Positions 16,076-23,824 of a DNA stretch of 26,495 nucleotides are shown piece after piece. Location of the stretch: positions 1 to 26,495 of the forward strand of contig JBPCQA010000016.1 of NCBI GenBank assembly GCA_050998615.1, given 5' to 3'. Both the position numbers and the translations under genes were made by a program. The notes below the pieces were generated by a model that was given only the letters and a program-made list of their open reading frames with translations, had not been told where the DNA came from and searched no databases. This DNA is from JBPCQA01 sp050998615 (GTDB taxonomy: Bacteria > Actinomycetota > Actinomycetes > Propionibacteriales > Nocardioidaceae). Within the stretch, counting starts at the first letter, position 1. Every line of letters starts with the position of its first letter.

Positions 16076-17589
16076 CTCATCGCGATCCCGATGTACTTGG
16101 TCTCGAGGAACTCGTCGATGCCGATGAATCCGCCTTCTCGACCCAGGCCGGACTGCTTCATCCCCCCGAACGGTGCGGCCGGGTTGGACACGACGCCCTG
16201 GTTGAGCCCGACCATCCCTGACTCGATGCGCTCGGCGACTCGGAGGGCACGGCGCAGATCGTTGGTGTAGACGAAGGCGACCAGCCCGAACTCCGTGTCG
16301 TTCGCCGCCGCAACCGCCTCGTCCTCGTCGGCGAACGGCGTCAACGGCGCGACCGGTCCGAAGATCTCCTCCGACTGCATCCGCGCCGAGTTGGGGACTC
16401 CGGACAGCACCGTCGGCGCGTAGAAGAATCCACGCCCCTCCAAACGTGCGCCTCCGGTGAGCACGGTGGCTCCCCGCTCCACCGCGTCGCCAACTAGCTC
16501 GGTGAGCTTGTCCTGAGCGGCGTCGTCGATGAGCGGGCCGACCTTCACCCCGTCGTCGACTCCTCGCCCCACCTTCAGCTGGCTCATCTTGGCGGCCAGC
16601 TCACGGCCGAAGTCGTCGATGATGCTCTCGTGGACGTAGAACCGGTTGGCGGCGGTGCACGCTTCGCCCATGTTGCGCATCTTGGCGGCCATCGCGCCGG
16701 CGACCGCCTCGTCGAGATCGGCGTCCTCGAACACGATGAACGGTGCGTTGCCACCGAGCTCCATCGACGTGCGCAGCACCTTGTCGGCGCACTGCTCAAG
16801 CAGGATCTTGCCAACCTTGGTGGAGCCGGTGAACGATAGTTTGCGCGCCAGACCCGACCGGATCAGCGGCTCCATCACGCCGTGCGCGTCCGTGGTAGTC
16901 ACTAGGTTGACGGCGCCATCGGGTACGCCGGCCTCCCGCAGGATGTCGACGAAGGCAAGCATGGACAGTGGTGTCTGGTGGGCGGGCTTTACCACGCTGG
17001 TGCAGCCTGCCGCGATTGCCGGCCCGAGTTTGCGGGTTCCCATCGCCATCGGGAAGTTCCACGGGGTGATCAGCAGGCACGGGCCCACCGGCTGCTTGGC
17101 AACCAAGAACCGGGCGTCGCCGGCCGGGGAGGTCTGATATCCGCCGTTGATCCGCACTGCTTCACCGGCGAAGTGCCGGAGGAACTCGGCGGCATAGGCG
17201 ATCTCCGCCTTGGCTTCCGCGACCGGCTTGCCCATCTCCAGCGTCATCAGCAGCGCCAGCTCGTCGATGCGCTGATGCAACAAGTCGAAGGCGCTCATCA
17301 ACATGTCGGCGCGTTCGCGCGGCGACATACCGGCGAACGACTTCTGGGCGGCCACTGCCGCGTCCAGCGCGCGGCGTCCGTCGGCCGGCGAGGCATCGGC
17401 GACGGCACACAGCACGTCGCCGGTTGACGGGTCGAACACGTCGAACGTCTTCGCGCCCTCGGCGTCCACCCACCGGCCCCCGACGTACAGCTGCTTGGGC
17501 GCAGCCGAAACCGCGCTGTGCTCCGCGGAAGTCGGCGCCGGGGAACTCGTGCCGACCGAGGTTTGCCGTTCACTCACGCTGCTGCTCAT
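16072..17589 (-). CDS. gabD: Succinate-semialdehyde dehydrogenase-type aldehyde dehydrogenase (GabD-like)
   Basis: Cytoplasmic NAD(P)-dependent oxidation of an aldehyde to its acid; with an aminotransferase next door, succinate semialdehyde or a related omega-oxo acid is likely. It has 505 residues with an extra Ser/Pro/Ala-rich N-terminal tail of about 35. The family motifs are present: TPWNFPMAMGTRK with the conserved Asn, FTGSTKVGK, the general base E277 in MELGGNAPF and the nucleophile C311 in GEACTAANRF. The ATG at 17589 has AAAGGAG in front; the frame is open somewhat further. It diverges from the gabT-like gene across a 151-base regulatory gap. The exact substrate, and so the symbol, is a best guess. 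Confidence 0.85.
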   Translation of the reverse strand: MSSSVSERQTSVGTSSPAPTSAEHSAVSAAPKQLYVGGRWVDAEGAKTFDVFDPSTGDVLCAVADASPADGRRALDAAVAAQKSFAGMSPRERADMLMSAFDLLHQRIDELALLMTLEMGKPVAEAKAEIAYAAEFLRHFAGEAVRINGGYQTSPAGDARFLVAKQPVGPCLLITPWNFPMAMGTRKLGPAIAAGCTSVVKPAHQTPLSMLAFVDILREAGVPDGAVNLVTTTDAHGVMEPLIRSGLARKLSFTGSTKVGKILLEQCADKVLRTSMELGGNAPFIVFEDADLDEAVAGAMAAKMRNMGEACTAANRFYVHESIIDDFGRELAAKMSQLKVGRGVDDGVKVGPLIDDAAQDKLTELVGDAVERGATVLTGGARLEGRGFFYAPTVLSGVPNSARMQSEEIFGPVAPLTPFADEDEAVAAANDTEFGLVAFVYTNDLRRALRVAERIESGMVGLNQGVVSNPAAPFGGMKQSGLGREGGFIGIDEFLETKYIGIAMS

Positions 17590-17632
17590 CTGCGAGGCTC
17601 CTTTCGGGTGACCCAAATCTCCGGCTCCGCCG

Positions 17633-17650
17633 GACCTAGCCCTCTAGGTC
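17633..17650. repeat. Inverted repeat in the gabD leader
   Basis: GACCTAG (17633-17639) and CTAGGTC (17644-17650) are perfectly complementary around a 4-base loop, 44 bases upstream of the gabD-like start. It could be a second protein-binding site or a small leader hairpin. It does not match the ATTGTYGACAAT motif. Confidence 0.35.
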
Positions 17651-17679
17651 GACCACGGCCCTTCATCGGCTTCCACGGA

Positions 17680-17725
17680 TTGACTTCGGCTGCTTCTGCT
17701 ATACGCTAATTGTCGACAATCCTAT
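17680..17725 (+). promoter_or_regulatory. gabT promoter with GntR-type operator
   Basis: TTGACT (17680-17685), a 16-base spacer and TACGCT (17702-17707) form a plausible actinobacterial promoter. The perfect palindrome ATTGTCGACAAT (17709-17720) follows immediately and so covers the transcription start, a typical repressor position. The 18-base motif 17708-17725 matches the site at 15146-15129 in 17 of 18 positions. GAAAGGG (17728-17734) is the ribosome binding site of the gene. Confidence 0.68.
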
Positions 17726-17740
17726 GCGAAAGGGTGACCC

Positions 17741-18991
17741 GTGGCCGAGCTCTCCCACGTTCTCAAGCAAGCCACCGGAGTGCTGGCAGCTCGAGGAGTT
17801 GGCGTCGACCTGTTCGACGAATCGGGCCGTCGTTTCCTCGACTTTACGGCAGGCATCGGGGTCACCAGCACCGGGCACTGCCATCCCCGGGTCGTCGAAG
17901 CCGCGCAGCGCCAGGTCGCGACGTTGATCCACGCGCAGTACACGACAGTCATGCATCGCCCCGCGCTCGACCTGGCGGAGCGGCTCGGCGACGTGCTGCC
18001 TGCCGGGCTCGATCGGGTGTTCTTCGCCAACTCCGGCTCGGAGGCGATCGAGGCGGCCCTGCGGCTCACCCGCCAGGCGACCGGCCGGCCGAACGTGATC
18101 GCATTTCACGGGGGGTTCCATGGCCGGACCGTGGCGGCCGCCTCGATGACGTCGTCGGGGACGAAGTACCGGTCCGGCTTCAGCCCGCTGATGGCGGGTG
18201 TGCAGTTCGCACCGTTCCCGGACCCGACGCATTTCGGCTGGTCAACCGAGCAGGTGACGGACTTCGCGCTCAGCGAGCTCGACTACGTGCTGCAAACCCT
18301 GTCAGCCCCCCAAGACACCGCGGCGTTCTTTGTCGAGCCGGTGCTGGGGGAAGGCGGCTACGTGCCTGGCAACGAACGCTTCTTCGCAGGGTTGCGCGAG
18401 CGGGCAGACCAGCACGGGATCTTGCTGGTAGTCGACGAGGTGCAGACCGGGTTCGGACGCACCGGCAGGTTCTGGGGAGGCGATCACTTCGGGTCCCGGC
18501 CCGACGTGCTGGTCACCGCAAAAGGCTTGGCATCCGGTTTCCCGTTGTCGGCGATCGCGGCACCGGCCGACCTGATGGACAAGGCATGGCCCGGCTCCCA
18601 AGGCGGCACGTACGGCGCCAACGCGGTGGCCTGCGCCGCGGCGTTGGCTACCCTCGACGTGATCCAGGACGAAAAGCTGGTGGAGAACTCCGCGGAGCGT
18701 GGTGCCGAGCTGAAGGAAGCCCTGACCAAGGTGGCCGCCCAGCACGATCGGATCACCGACGTTCGCGGGCTGGGGTTGATGATCGGCAACGAGTTCCGAG
18801 ACGCCGCCGGCTTGCCCGACGGAGCCGGTGCTGCGGCCGCTCAGCAGGCCGCCGTCGAGCGAGGCCTGCTGTTGTTGACCTGCGGTGCCTGGGGACAGGT
18901 GGTGCGATTCATCCCCGCACTCGTCGTTCAGCCCAACCAGATCACCGAAGCAGCGTCGATCTGGGCCGACGCGGTGGCCGCCGTCGCCTGA
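17741..18991 (+). CDS. gabT: Class III aminotransferase (4-aminobutyrate aminotransferase-like)
   Basis: PLP enzyme of 416 residues that transfers an omega-amino group to 2-oxoglutarate or pyruvate, leaving an aldehyde. Class III motifs are visible: NSGSEAIEAALRLTRQATGR, the FHGGFHGRT phosphate/ring contact, EPVLGEGGYVPG, the cofactor aspartate in LLVVDEVQTGFGRTG and the Schiff-base lysine K261 in VTAKGLASGFPLSA. The start is GTG at 17741. The aldehyde product would be the substrate of the divergent GabD-like enzyme, the classic GABA-shunt pairing; acetylornithine or another omega-amino acid is the main alternative. The operator over its promoter suggests control by the GntR protein at 15389. 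Confidence 0.88.
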   Translation: MAELSHVLKQATGVLAARGVGVDLFDESGRRFLDFTAGIGVTSTGHCHPRVVEAAQRQVATLIHAQYTTVMHRPALDLAERLGDVLPAGLDRVFFANSGSEAIEAALRLTRQATGRPNVIAFHGGFHGRTVAAASMTSSGTKYRSGFSPLMAGVQFAPFPDPTHFGWSTEQVTDFALSELDYVLQTLSAPQDTAAFFVEPVLGEGGYVPGNERFFAGLRERADQHGILLVVDEVQTGFGRTGRFWGGDHFGSRPDVLVTAKGLASGFPLSAIAAPADLMDKAWPGSQGGTYGANAVACAAALATLDVIQDEKLVENSAERGAELKEALTKVAAQHDRITDVRGLGLMIGNEFRDAAGLPDGAGAAAAQQAAVERGLLLLTCGAWGQVVRFIPALVVQPNQITEAASIWADAVAAVA

Positions 18992-18995
18992 CCCA

Positions 18996-19007
18996 GTAGT
19001 CGACTAC
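18996..19007. terminator. Palindrome between the convergent gabT-like and map genes
   Basis: GTAGTCGACTAC is a perfect 12-base palindrome in the 49-base gap between the two convergent stops. It could only form a very short stem, so a terminator role is a guess from position. Confidence 0.3.
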
Positions 19008-19040
19008 CGCCGTGAGGTCTAGCGCTATCAGGTCAACCTG

Positions 19041-19865
19041 TCATCCTGCGGCGCAGGGGATGCCGAGTTCGGCCAGCCTTGCGGCGCCGCCGTCCAGCGC
19101 GGTCAAGATCAGCGTCCCCTGTGGTGTCAAGGTGAACGAGTGCTCGAAGTGTGCCGACCATGAGCCATCAGCGGTGATCACGGTCCAGTCGTCATCGAGC
19201 ACCTCGGTCTCGATACTGCCGCCGATGGTGATCATCGGCTCCACCGCCAACGCCATCCCCTGGACGAGTTTGGGTCCCTTCCCGGGACGTCCGTAGTTGG
19301 GCACGCCCGGCGCCATGTGCATCGCCGACCCGATGCCGTGACCGACGTAGTCCTCCACGATGCCGTAGTCACCGTGCGACCTGACGTACTCCTCGATCGC
19401 GTGCGAGATGTCGCTGACCCGACCGCCAAGCGACGCCGCGGCGAGTCCGCGCCACAGGCTCTCCTCACACACCCGCATCAGCTCGACGAGCTCCGACCCG
19501 ACCCCACCGACCGGCACGGTGATCGCAGCGTCCCCGTGCCAGCCGTCGACGATCGCGCCACAGTCGATCGAGATCACGTCACCCGCGGCGAGAATCCGAT
19601 CCCCCGGGATGCCGTGCACCACCTCGTCGTTGACCGACGTGCAGATCGTCGCCGGGAAGCCGTGATAGCCGAGGAAGTTCGGTACGGCGCCGCGCTCCCG
19701 GATGTGGCGTTGCGCCAACGTATCGAGCTCCTTGGTCGTGATGCCGGGGGCGACGGCAGCACGCAGCAACTCCAGGGTCTCGGCCACGACGAGGCCGGCC
19801 TCTCGCATGACCGCGATCTGTTCGGGCGACTTGATCTCGATTCCACGTTCACGAAACACCGGCAT
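19041..19865 (-). CDS. map: Methionine aminopeptidase, type I
   Basis: Removes the initiator methionine from new proteins in the cytosol. It has 274 residues, and the pita-bread fold metal ligands are visible: Asp in VISIDCGAIV, Asp in GWHGDAAITV, His in GHGIGSAMHM, Glu in LAVEPMITIG and Glu in AHFEHSFTL. The substrate-binding His is in LGYHGFPATICTSVNDEVVH. The ATG at 19865 is preceded by GAGGAG; an upstream in-frame extension of 17 basic residues has no such signal. It is the last gene of the secY-adk-map unit. No infA follows; the next gene is the convergent aminotransferase. Confidence 0.95.
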   Translation of the reverse strand: MPVFRERGIEIKSPEQIAVMREAGLVVAETLELLRAAVAPGITTKELDTLAQRHIRERGAVPNFLGYHGFPATICTSVNDEVVHGIPGDRILAAGDVISIDCGAIVDGWHGDAAITVPVGGVGSELVELMRVCEESLWRGLAAASLGGRVSDISHAIEEYVRSHGDYGIVEDYVGHGIGSAMHMAPGVPNYGRPGKGPKLVQGMALAVEPMITIGGSIETEVLDDDWTVITADGSWSAHFEHSFTLTPQGTLILTALDGGAARLAELGIPCAAG

Positions 19866-19928
19866 GCCTCTCCTCGGTCTTTGGTTGCGGCGCCGTGCTG
19901 CAACCCGCCGCGTCACAGTGGGATCGGG

Positions 19929-20585
19929 TTAGCTGCGGGCTCGCGACTCGAGCGCCTCGATGGCGCGATCGGTGATCTCGTCGACCTCACCTCGGGCTGA
20001 GATGCCACGCAACAGGTGACCGTCGGCGTAGAAGCCGACAAGGGGCGCCGTCTGCGCGTTGTAGACCTCGATCCGGCGACGGATCGTGTCAGGCATGTCG
20101 TCGTCGCGCTGGAACAGCTCACCCCCGCACGTGTCACAAATGCCGTCCCTCGTCGAAGGGTCGAGTTCGACATGCCAGACGTGACCGCAGTCTCGACAGT
20201 TGCGCCGCCCGGACAGCCGGCGCACCACCTCGTCGTCATCGACTTGGAGCTCAAGCACGACGTCGAGCGGAGTGCCGAGCTCGGCCAGTATCTCGTTGAG
20301 CGCCTCGGCCTGTCGAACGGTGCGTGGGAAGCCATCGAGCAAGAAACCGTGAGCAGTGTCCTTCTTGGCCAATCGATCCCGGACAATTCCGATCGTGACC
20401 TCATCGGGCACCAGCTCGCCCTCGTCCATGTAACGCTTGGCGGCTCGACCCAGCTCCGTCGACTCGGCGATGTTGGCGCGGAAGATGTCGCCGGTTGAGA
20501 TGGCCGGAATGCCGTAGTGCTTCGCGATGAACTTCGCCTGGGTGCCCTTGCCGGCCCCAGGGGCACCCACCAGCACCGCGCGCAT
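19929..20585 (-). CDS. adk: Adenylate kinase
   Basis: Converts ATP and AMP to two ADP in the cytosol. It has 218 residues: the P-loop GAPGAGKGTQ at residues 8-17, the AMP-binding region STGDIFRANI and LLDGFPRTVRQAE, then a long LID with two CxxC pairs (NCRDCGHVW and ICDTCGGEL). The four cysteines indicate a structural zinc ion, the form typical of Gram-positive bacteria. The gene sits between secY and map, its conserved place, 54 bases after secY. Confidence 0.96.
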   Translation of the reverse strand: MRAVLVGAPGAGKGTQAKFIAKHYGIPAISTGDIFRANIAESTELGRAAKRYMDEGELVPDEVTIGIVRDRLAKKDTAHGFLLDGFPRTVRQAEALNEILAELGTPLDVVLELQVDDDEVVRRLSGRRNCRDCGHVWHVELDPSTRDGICDTCGGELFQRDDDMPDTIRRRIEVYNAQTAPLVGFYADGHLLRGISARGEVDEITDRAIEALESRARS

Positions 20586-20639
20586 CAGCGCTCCACCCGC
20601 TCCGGGCGCATCAGCACACCACCGCGCACTTTCGGTGCA

Positions 20640-21932
20640 TCAGCGCAAGAATCCTTCGTAATGCCGCTGTTGCAACTGGCTTTCGATCTGTTTCACGGTG
20701 TCAAGGCCGACACCGACCATGATCAGCAGTGACGTGCCACCGAACGGGAAGTTCTGATTGGCGTTGACCAGCACCAGCGCGATCAGCGGCACCAAGGCGA
20801 TCAGGCCAAGATAGATCGAGCCTGGGAACGTGATGCGCGACAACACGTAGGCGAGGTAGTCCTCGGTTGGTCTGCCCGCCCGGATCCCGGGCACGAACCC
20901 GCCGTACTTCTTCATGTTGTCGGCGACCTCCGTCGGGTTGAACGTGATCGCGACGTAGAAGTAGGTGAAGAAGATGTTCAGCAAGAAATAGGTGAGCATG
21001 TAGATCGGGTGGTCACCACGCACGAAGTTGATGGCGACCCAACTGGACCACCCCGCGGTCGGGTTGAACTGTGACGCGAGGGCCGGCAGATACAGCATGC
21101 TGCTGGCGAAGATGACCGGGATGACGCCGGCCTGGTTGACCTTCAACGGGATGTACGTCGAGGTGCCGCCGAACATCTTGCGGCCCACCATCCGGCGTGC
21201 GTACTGCACTGGGATGCGGCGTTGCGCCTGCTCCATGAAGATCACCGCCGCGATGATCACGAGGCCGATGGCGACCACGATGACGAAAATGCTCCACCCG
21301 TGCTGCTGCTTGATGCTCCACAAGGCGCCCGGGAAGGCCGAGATCACCGACGTGAAGATCAGGATCGACATGCCGTTGCCGATGCCCCGCTCGGTGATCA
21401 GCTCACCTATCCACATGATCACCGCAGTGCCCGCGGTCATCACGATCACCATGATCAGCATCGTGGAGATCTTGTTGTCGACGAGCAGCGGCAGGTCACA
21501 GGTGCCCTGGAAGATCTGCTTGTTGCGAGCCAACGCCACGATGCCCGTTGACTGCAAGATTGCCAGCCCCAGTGTCAGGTAACGGGTGTATTGGGTGATC
21601 TTGGTGGTGCCTGCCTGCCCTTCCTTCTTCAAGGCCTCCAGCCGCGGAATCACCACAACCAACAGCTGCAAGATGATGCTGGCCGTGATGTAGGGCATGA
21701 TGCCCAGCGCGAAGACTGTCAGCTTGAGCAGGGCGCCACCGGAGAACAGGTTGATCATGGTGTAGAGACCCTGCGAACTCGCAGTGCCCACGCAGACGCG
21801 CACGTTGGCGTAGTTGACACCTGGCGTCGGGATCGTCGACCCGAGGCGGAAGAGCGCCACCGCACCGAGCACGAACAACAGTTTGCGGCGCAGGTCGGGC
21901 GTGCGGAACGCGTTGACGAAGACGCTTAGCAC
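20640..21932 (-). CDS. secY: Protein translocase subunit SecY
   Basis: Channel subunit of the SecYEG translocon in the plasma membrane, with 430 residues and ten hydrophobic segments. Diagnostic stretches include FRLGSTIPTPGVNY in the first segment, LKLTVFALGIMPYITASIIL, the TERGIGNGMSILIF loop and KYGGFVPGIRAGRPTEDYL. The start is GTG at 21932 with GGGAGGA upstream. The 155-base gap to rplO is longer than elsewhere in the operon and may hold a separate promoter or control element. Confidence 0.97.
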   Translation of the reverse strand: MLSVFVNAFRTPDLRRKLLFVLGAVALFRLGSTIPTPGVNYANVRVCVGTASSQGLYTMINLFSGGALLKLTVFALGIMPYITASIILQLLVVVIPRLEALKKEGQAGTTKITQYTRYLTLGLAILQSTGIVALARNKQIFQGTCDLPLLVDNKISTMLIMVIVMTAGTAVIMWIGELITERGIGNGMSILIFTSVISAFPGALWSIKQQHGWSIFVIVVAIGLVIIAAVIFMEQAQRRIPVQYARRMVGRKMFGGTSTYIPLKVNQAGVIPVIFASSMLYLPALASQFNPTAGWSSWVAINFVRGDHPIYMLTYFLLNIFFTYFYVAITFNPTEVADNMKKYGGFVPGIRAGRPTEDYLAYVLSRITFPGSIYLGLIALVPLIALVLVNANQNFPFGGTSLLIMVGVGLDTVKQIESQLQQRHYEGFLR

Positions 21933-21948
21933 CAGGTCCTCCCAGCAA

Positions 21949-21964
21949 TCTCCCGTCCGGGAGA
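21949..21964 (-). promoter_or_regulatory. Hairpin directly upstream of the secY ribosome binding site
   Basis: TCTCCCG (21949-21955) and CGGGAGA (21958-21964) are perfectly complementary with only two bases between. The stem ends a few bases before the secY GGGAGGA. Because GGGAGA resembles the ribosome binding site, the structure could affect initiation. No clear promoter was found in the 21933-22087 gap. Confidence 0.35.
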
Positions 21965-22087
21965 CTCGTTCGTGTTATGTGCGATCGGGTCTAGAGAAAG
22001 AGCACGCAACGGCGACAATAACAGTCTTACCGCCGCTGCGAAGAGGGCCTGCCGGTTCGTAAGGTCGAGCCGGCAGCACGAATCGGG

Positions 22088-22528
22088 TCAAAGCTCGGTG
22101 GCGCTGCCACCAGCGGCCAGGATCTTGTCCCTCGCCGAGGCGGAGAACGCGTGCGCCGTGACCTGGAATGACGACGACACGTCACCGCCGCCGAGGATCT
22201 TGATCGGCAGCTTCTCACGAACCGCGCCCTTGGCGACCAGCGACTCTGGGGTGACCTCGCCTCCGTCGGGGAAGAGATCGGTCAGCCTGTCGAGGTTGAC
22301 GACCTGGAACTCGACCCGGAACGGGCTCTGGAAGCCCTTGAGCTTGGGCAGCCGCATGTGCAGCGGCATCTGACCACCTTCGAGTCGCGCCGGCACCTGG
22401 TTTCGGGCCTTCGTGCCCTTGGTGCCCCGACCGGCGGTCTTGCCTTTGCCCGCCATGCCGCGGCCCACCCGGGTCTTCGCGGTCCGGGCGCCTGGCGCAG
22501 GGCGCAGATGATGAAGCTTGAGAGTCAT
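22088..22528 (-). CDS. rplO: 50S ribosomal protein L15
   Basis: Component of the large ribosomal subunit, 146 residues, normal length. It has the Gly/Lys/Arg-rich N-terminal extension (RVGRGMAGKGKTAGRGTKG) and the QMPLHMRLPKLKGFQ motif. The ATG at 22528 follows the rpmD stop after one base and uses GAGGAGG inside the rpmD end, so the two are coupled. Confidence 0.97.
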   Translation of the reverse strand: MTLKLHHLRPAPGARTAKTRVGRGMAGKGKTAGRGTKGTKARNQVPARLEGGQMPLHMRLPKLKGFQSPFRVEFQVVNLDRLTDLFPDGGEVTPESLVAKGAVREKLPIKILGGGDVSSSFQVTAHAFSASARDKILAAGGSATEL

Positions 22529-22529
22529 G

Positions 22530-22712
22530 TCAGTCAACCTCCTCGACGGTGACCAGATGCGGCACGGTGGCCAACATGCCGCGGATCTCGGGGCGGTCCT
22601 CCTTGACGACGATGTCGCCGATCCGCTTCAACCCGAGCGAACGCACAGTCTCGCGCTGATTTTTCTTACACCCGATGATCGACCGTTTCTGCTGCACCTT
22701 CAACCGCGTCAT
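22530..22712 (-). CDS. rpmD: 50S ribosomal protein L30
   Basis: Small large-subunit protein of 60 residues (LKVQQKRSIIGCKKNQRETV, then LGLKRIGD and HLVTVEEVD). The ATG at 22712 overlaps the rpsE stop as ATGA, indicating translational coupling. Too short to score alone, but sequence and place between rpsE and rplO make it certain. Confidence 0.96.
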   Translation of the reverse strand: MTRLKVQQKRSIIGCKKNQRETVRSLGLKRIGDIVVKEDRPEIRGMLATVPHLVTVEEVD

Positions 22713-23308
22713 CGCTCGCTCACCTCGGCTCGTGCCCTCAACAACGCCGACGGCGTCACCTGCTCGACAGTCAGGCCACGCTGAGCGGCGATCATCTCCG
22801 GCTCCTTGAGCATCTTCAAGGCAGCAACCGTGGCGTGCACGATATTGAGCGCGTTGGAGGAGCCGAGTGACTTGCTCAACACGTCGTGAATGCCGGCACA
22901 CTCCAAGACGGCACGCACCGGCCCGCCCGCGATCACCCCGGTACCGGGGGCGGCCGGGCGCAACAACACGACGCCGGCGGCCGCCTCACCCTGGACCGGG
23001 TGTGGGATGGTGCCCTGGATGCGCGGCACCTTGAACATCGACTTTTTGGCCTCTTCCACGCCCTTGGCGATGGCGGCAGGGAACTCCTTCGCCTTGCCAT
23101 AGCCGACACCGACGTTTCCGTCGCCGTCGCCAACAACCACGAGCGCGGTGAAGCTGAAGCGGCGACCGCCCTTCACGACCTTGGCCACCCGGTTCGTGGC
23201 CACGACGCGCTCGATATAGGCGGTCTTGTCCGCTGCCGCGCCACGACGGTCGTCGCGGCCTCGGCGGTCGGAACCGGCACCGCCACTGCGGCGCTGGGGT
23301 CCGCTCAT
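22709..23308 (-). CDS. rpsE: 30S ribosomal protein S5
   Basis: Small-subunit protein of 199 residues involved in decoding accuracy. A polar, Arg/Gly-rich N-terminal tail of about 25 residues, usual for actinobacteria, precedes the RNA-binding domain (VAKVVKGGRRFSFTALVVVG and GVGYGKAKEFPAAIAKG). The C-terminal domain follows (GGPVRAVLECAGIHDVLSKS, then NALNIVHATVAAL). AGAAGG precedes the ATG. The 132-base gap to rplR is unusually long and contains an insertion-sequence mini-element. Confidence 0.97.
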   Translation of the reverse strand: MSGPQRRSGGAGSDRRGRDDRRGAAADKTAYIERVVATNRVAKVVKGGRRFSFTALVVVGDGDGNVGVGYGKAKEFPAAIAKGVEEAKKSMFKVPRIQGTIPHPVQGEAAAGVVLLRPAAPGTGVIAGGPVRAVLECAGIHDVLSKSLGSSNALNIVHATVAALKMLKEPEMIAAQRGLTVEQVTPSALLRARAEVSER

Positions 23309-23374
23309 TCGAACTACCTTCTCTCTCGTTTACGCTTGCGTGGAGGAACATGTCACTTCGATGTCCCTAGCGGC

Positions 23375-23427
23375 TGTGTCTCCTAAATCGTGCGCCGCAG
23401 AGGGTGAACAGTCATTTGGGAGACACA
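23375..23427. mobile_element. 53-base mini-element made of two insertion-sequence ends (copy 2)
   Basis: TGTGTCTCCTAAAT (23375-23388) and ATTTGGGAGACACA (23414-23427) are 14-base inverted repeats with one mismatch. The right-hand 37 bases match the IS end at 6509-6545. It therefore looks like left and right ends of one insertion sequence joined with the interior lost. No target-site duplication is evident. It lies between rplR and rpsE without interrupting either. Confidence 0.62.
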
Positions 23428-23440
23428 CCACGAGGTGTAA

Positions 23441-23824
23441 TCAGAAGGCCAGGCCACCGTTTCGGGCGCCCTCAGCCAGGGCGGCAACCCGCCCGTGATA
23501 CTTGTTGCCCGCACGGTCGAACACCACAGACTCGATGCCGGCGCTCTTCGCGCGCTCGGCAACAATCTCCCCAACCCTGCGCGCCTTTGCACTCTTGTCA
23601 CCCTCGAGCACCCGCAAGTCCGACTCCATCGTGCTCGCAGAAGCCACCGTCTTCCCGTCCAAGTCGTTGACGATCTGGACGAACAGGTGCCGGCTCGAGC
23701 GGGTCACCACCAAACGCGGGCGCCCCGCGGAACCGTGCACCTTCTTGCGACCCCGAACCTGACGACGCGACCGAGCCGCGGTCTTGGCCGCCGTGTGCTT
23801 TGCGGTCTTGAGTGCGATAGGCAT
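23441..23824 (-). CDS. rplR: 50S ribosomal protein L18
   Basis: Large-subunit protein that binds 5S rRNA with L5 and L25. It has 127 residues, with a basic N-terminal part (RSRRQVRGRKKVHGSAGRPR), the LVVTRSSRHLFVQIVNDLDG strand region and the C-terminal VVFDRAGNKYHGRVAALAEG motif. The ATG shares one base with the rplF stop (TAATG). Confidence 0.97.
   Translation of the reverse strand: MPIALKTAKHTAAKTAARSRRQVRGRKKVHGSAGRPRLVVTRSSRHLFVQIVNDLDGKTVASASTMESDLRVLEGDKSAKARRVGEIVAERAKSAGIESVVFDRAGNKYHGRVAALAEGARNGGLAF

Noticed and set aside
19866..19916. N-terminal extension of methionine aminopeptidase
   Set aside because: It adds basic residues unlike the family and has no ribosome binding site, unlike the ATG at 19865.
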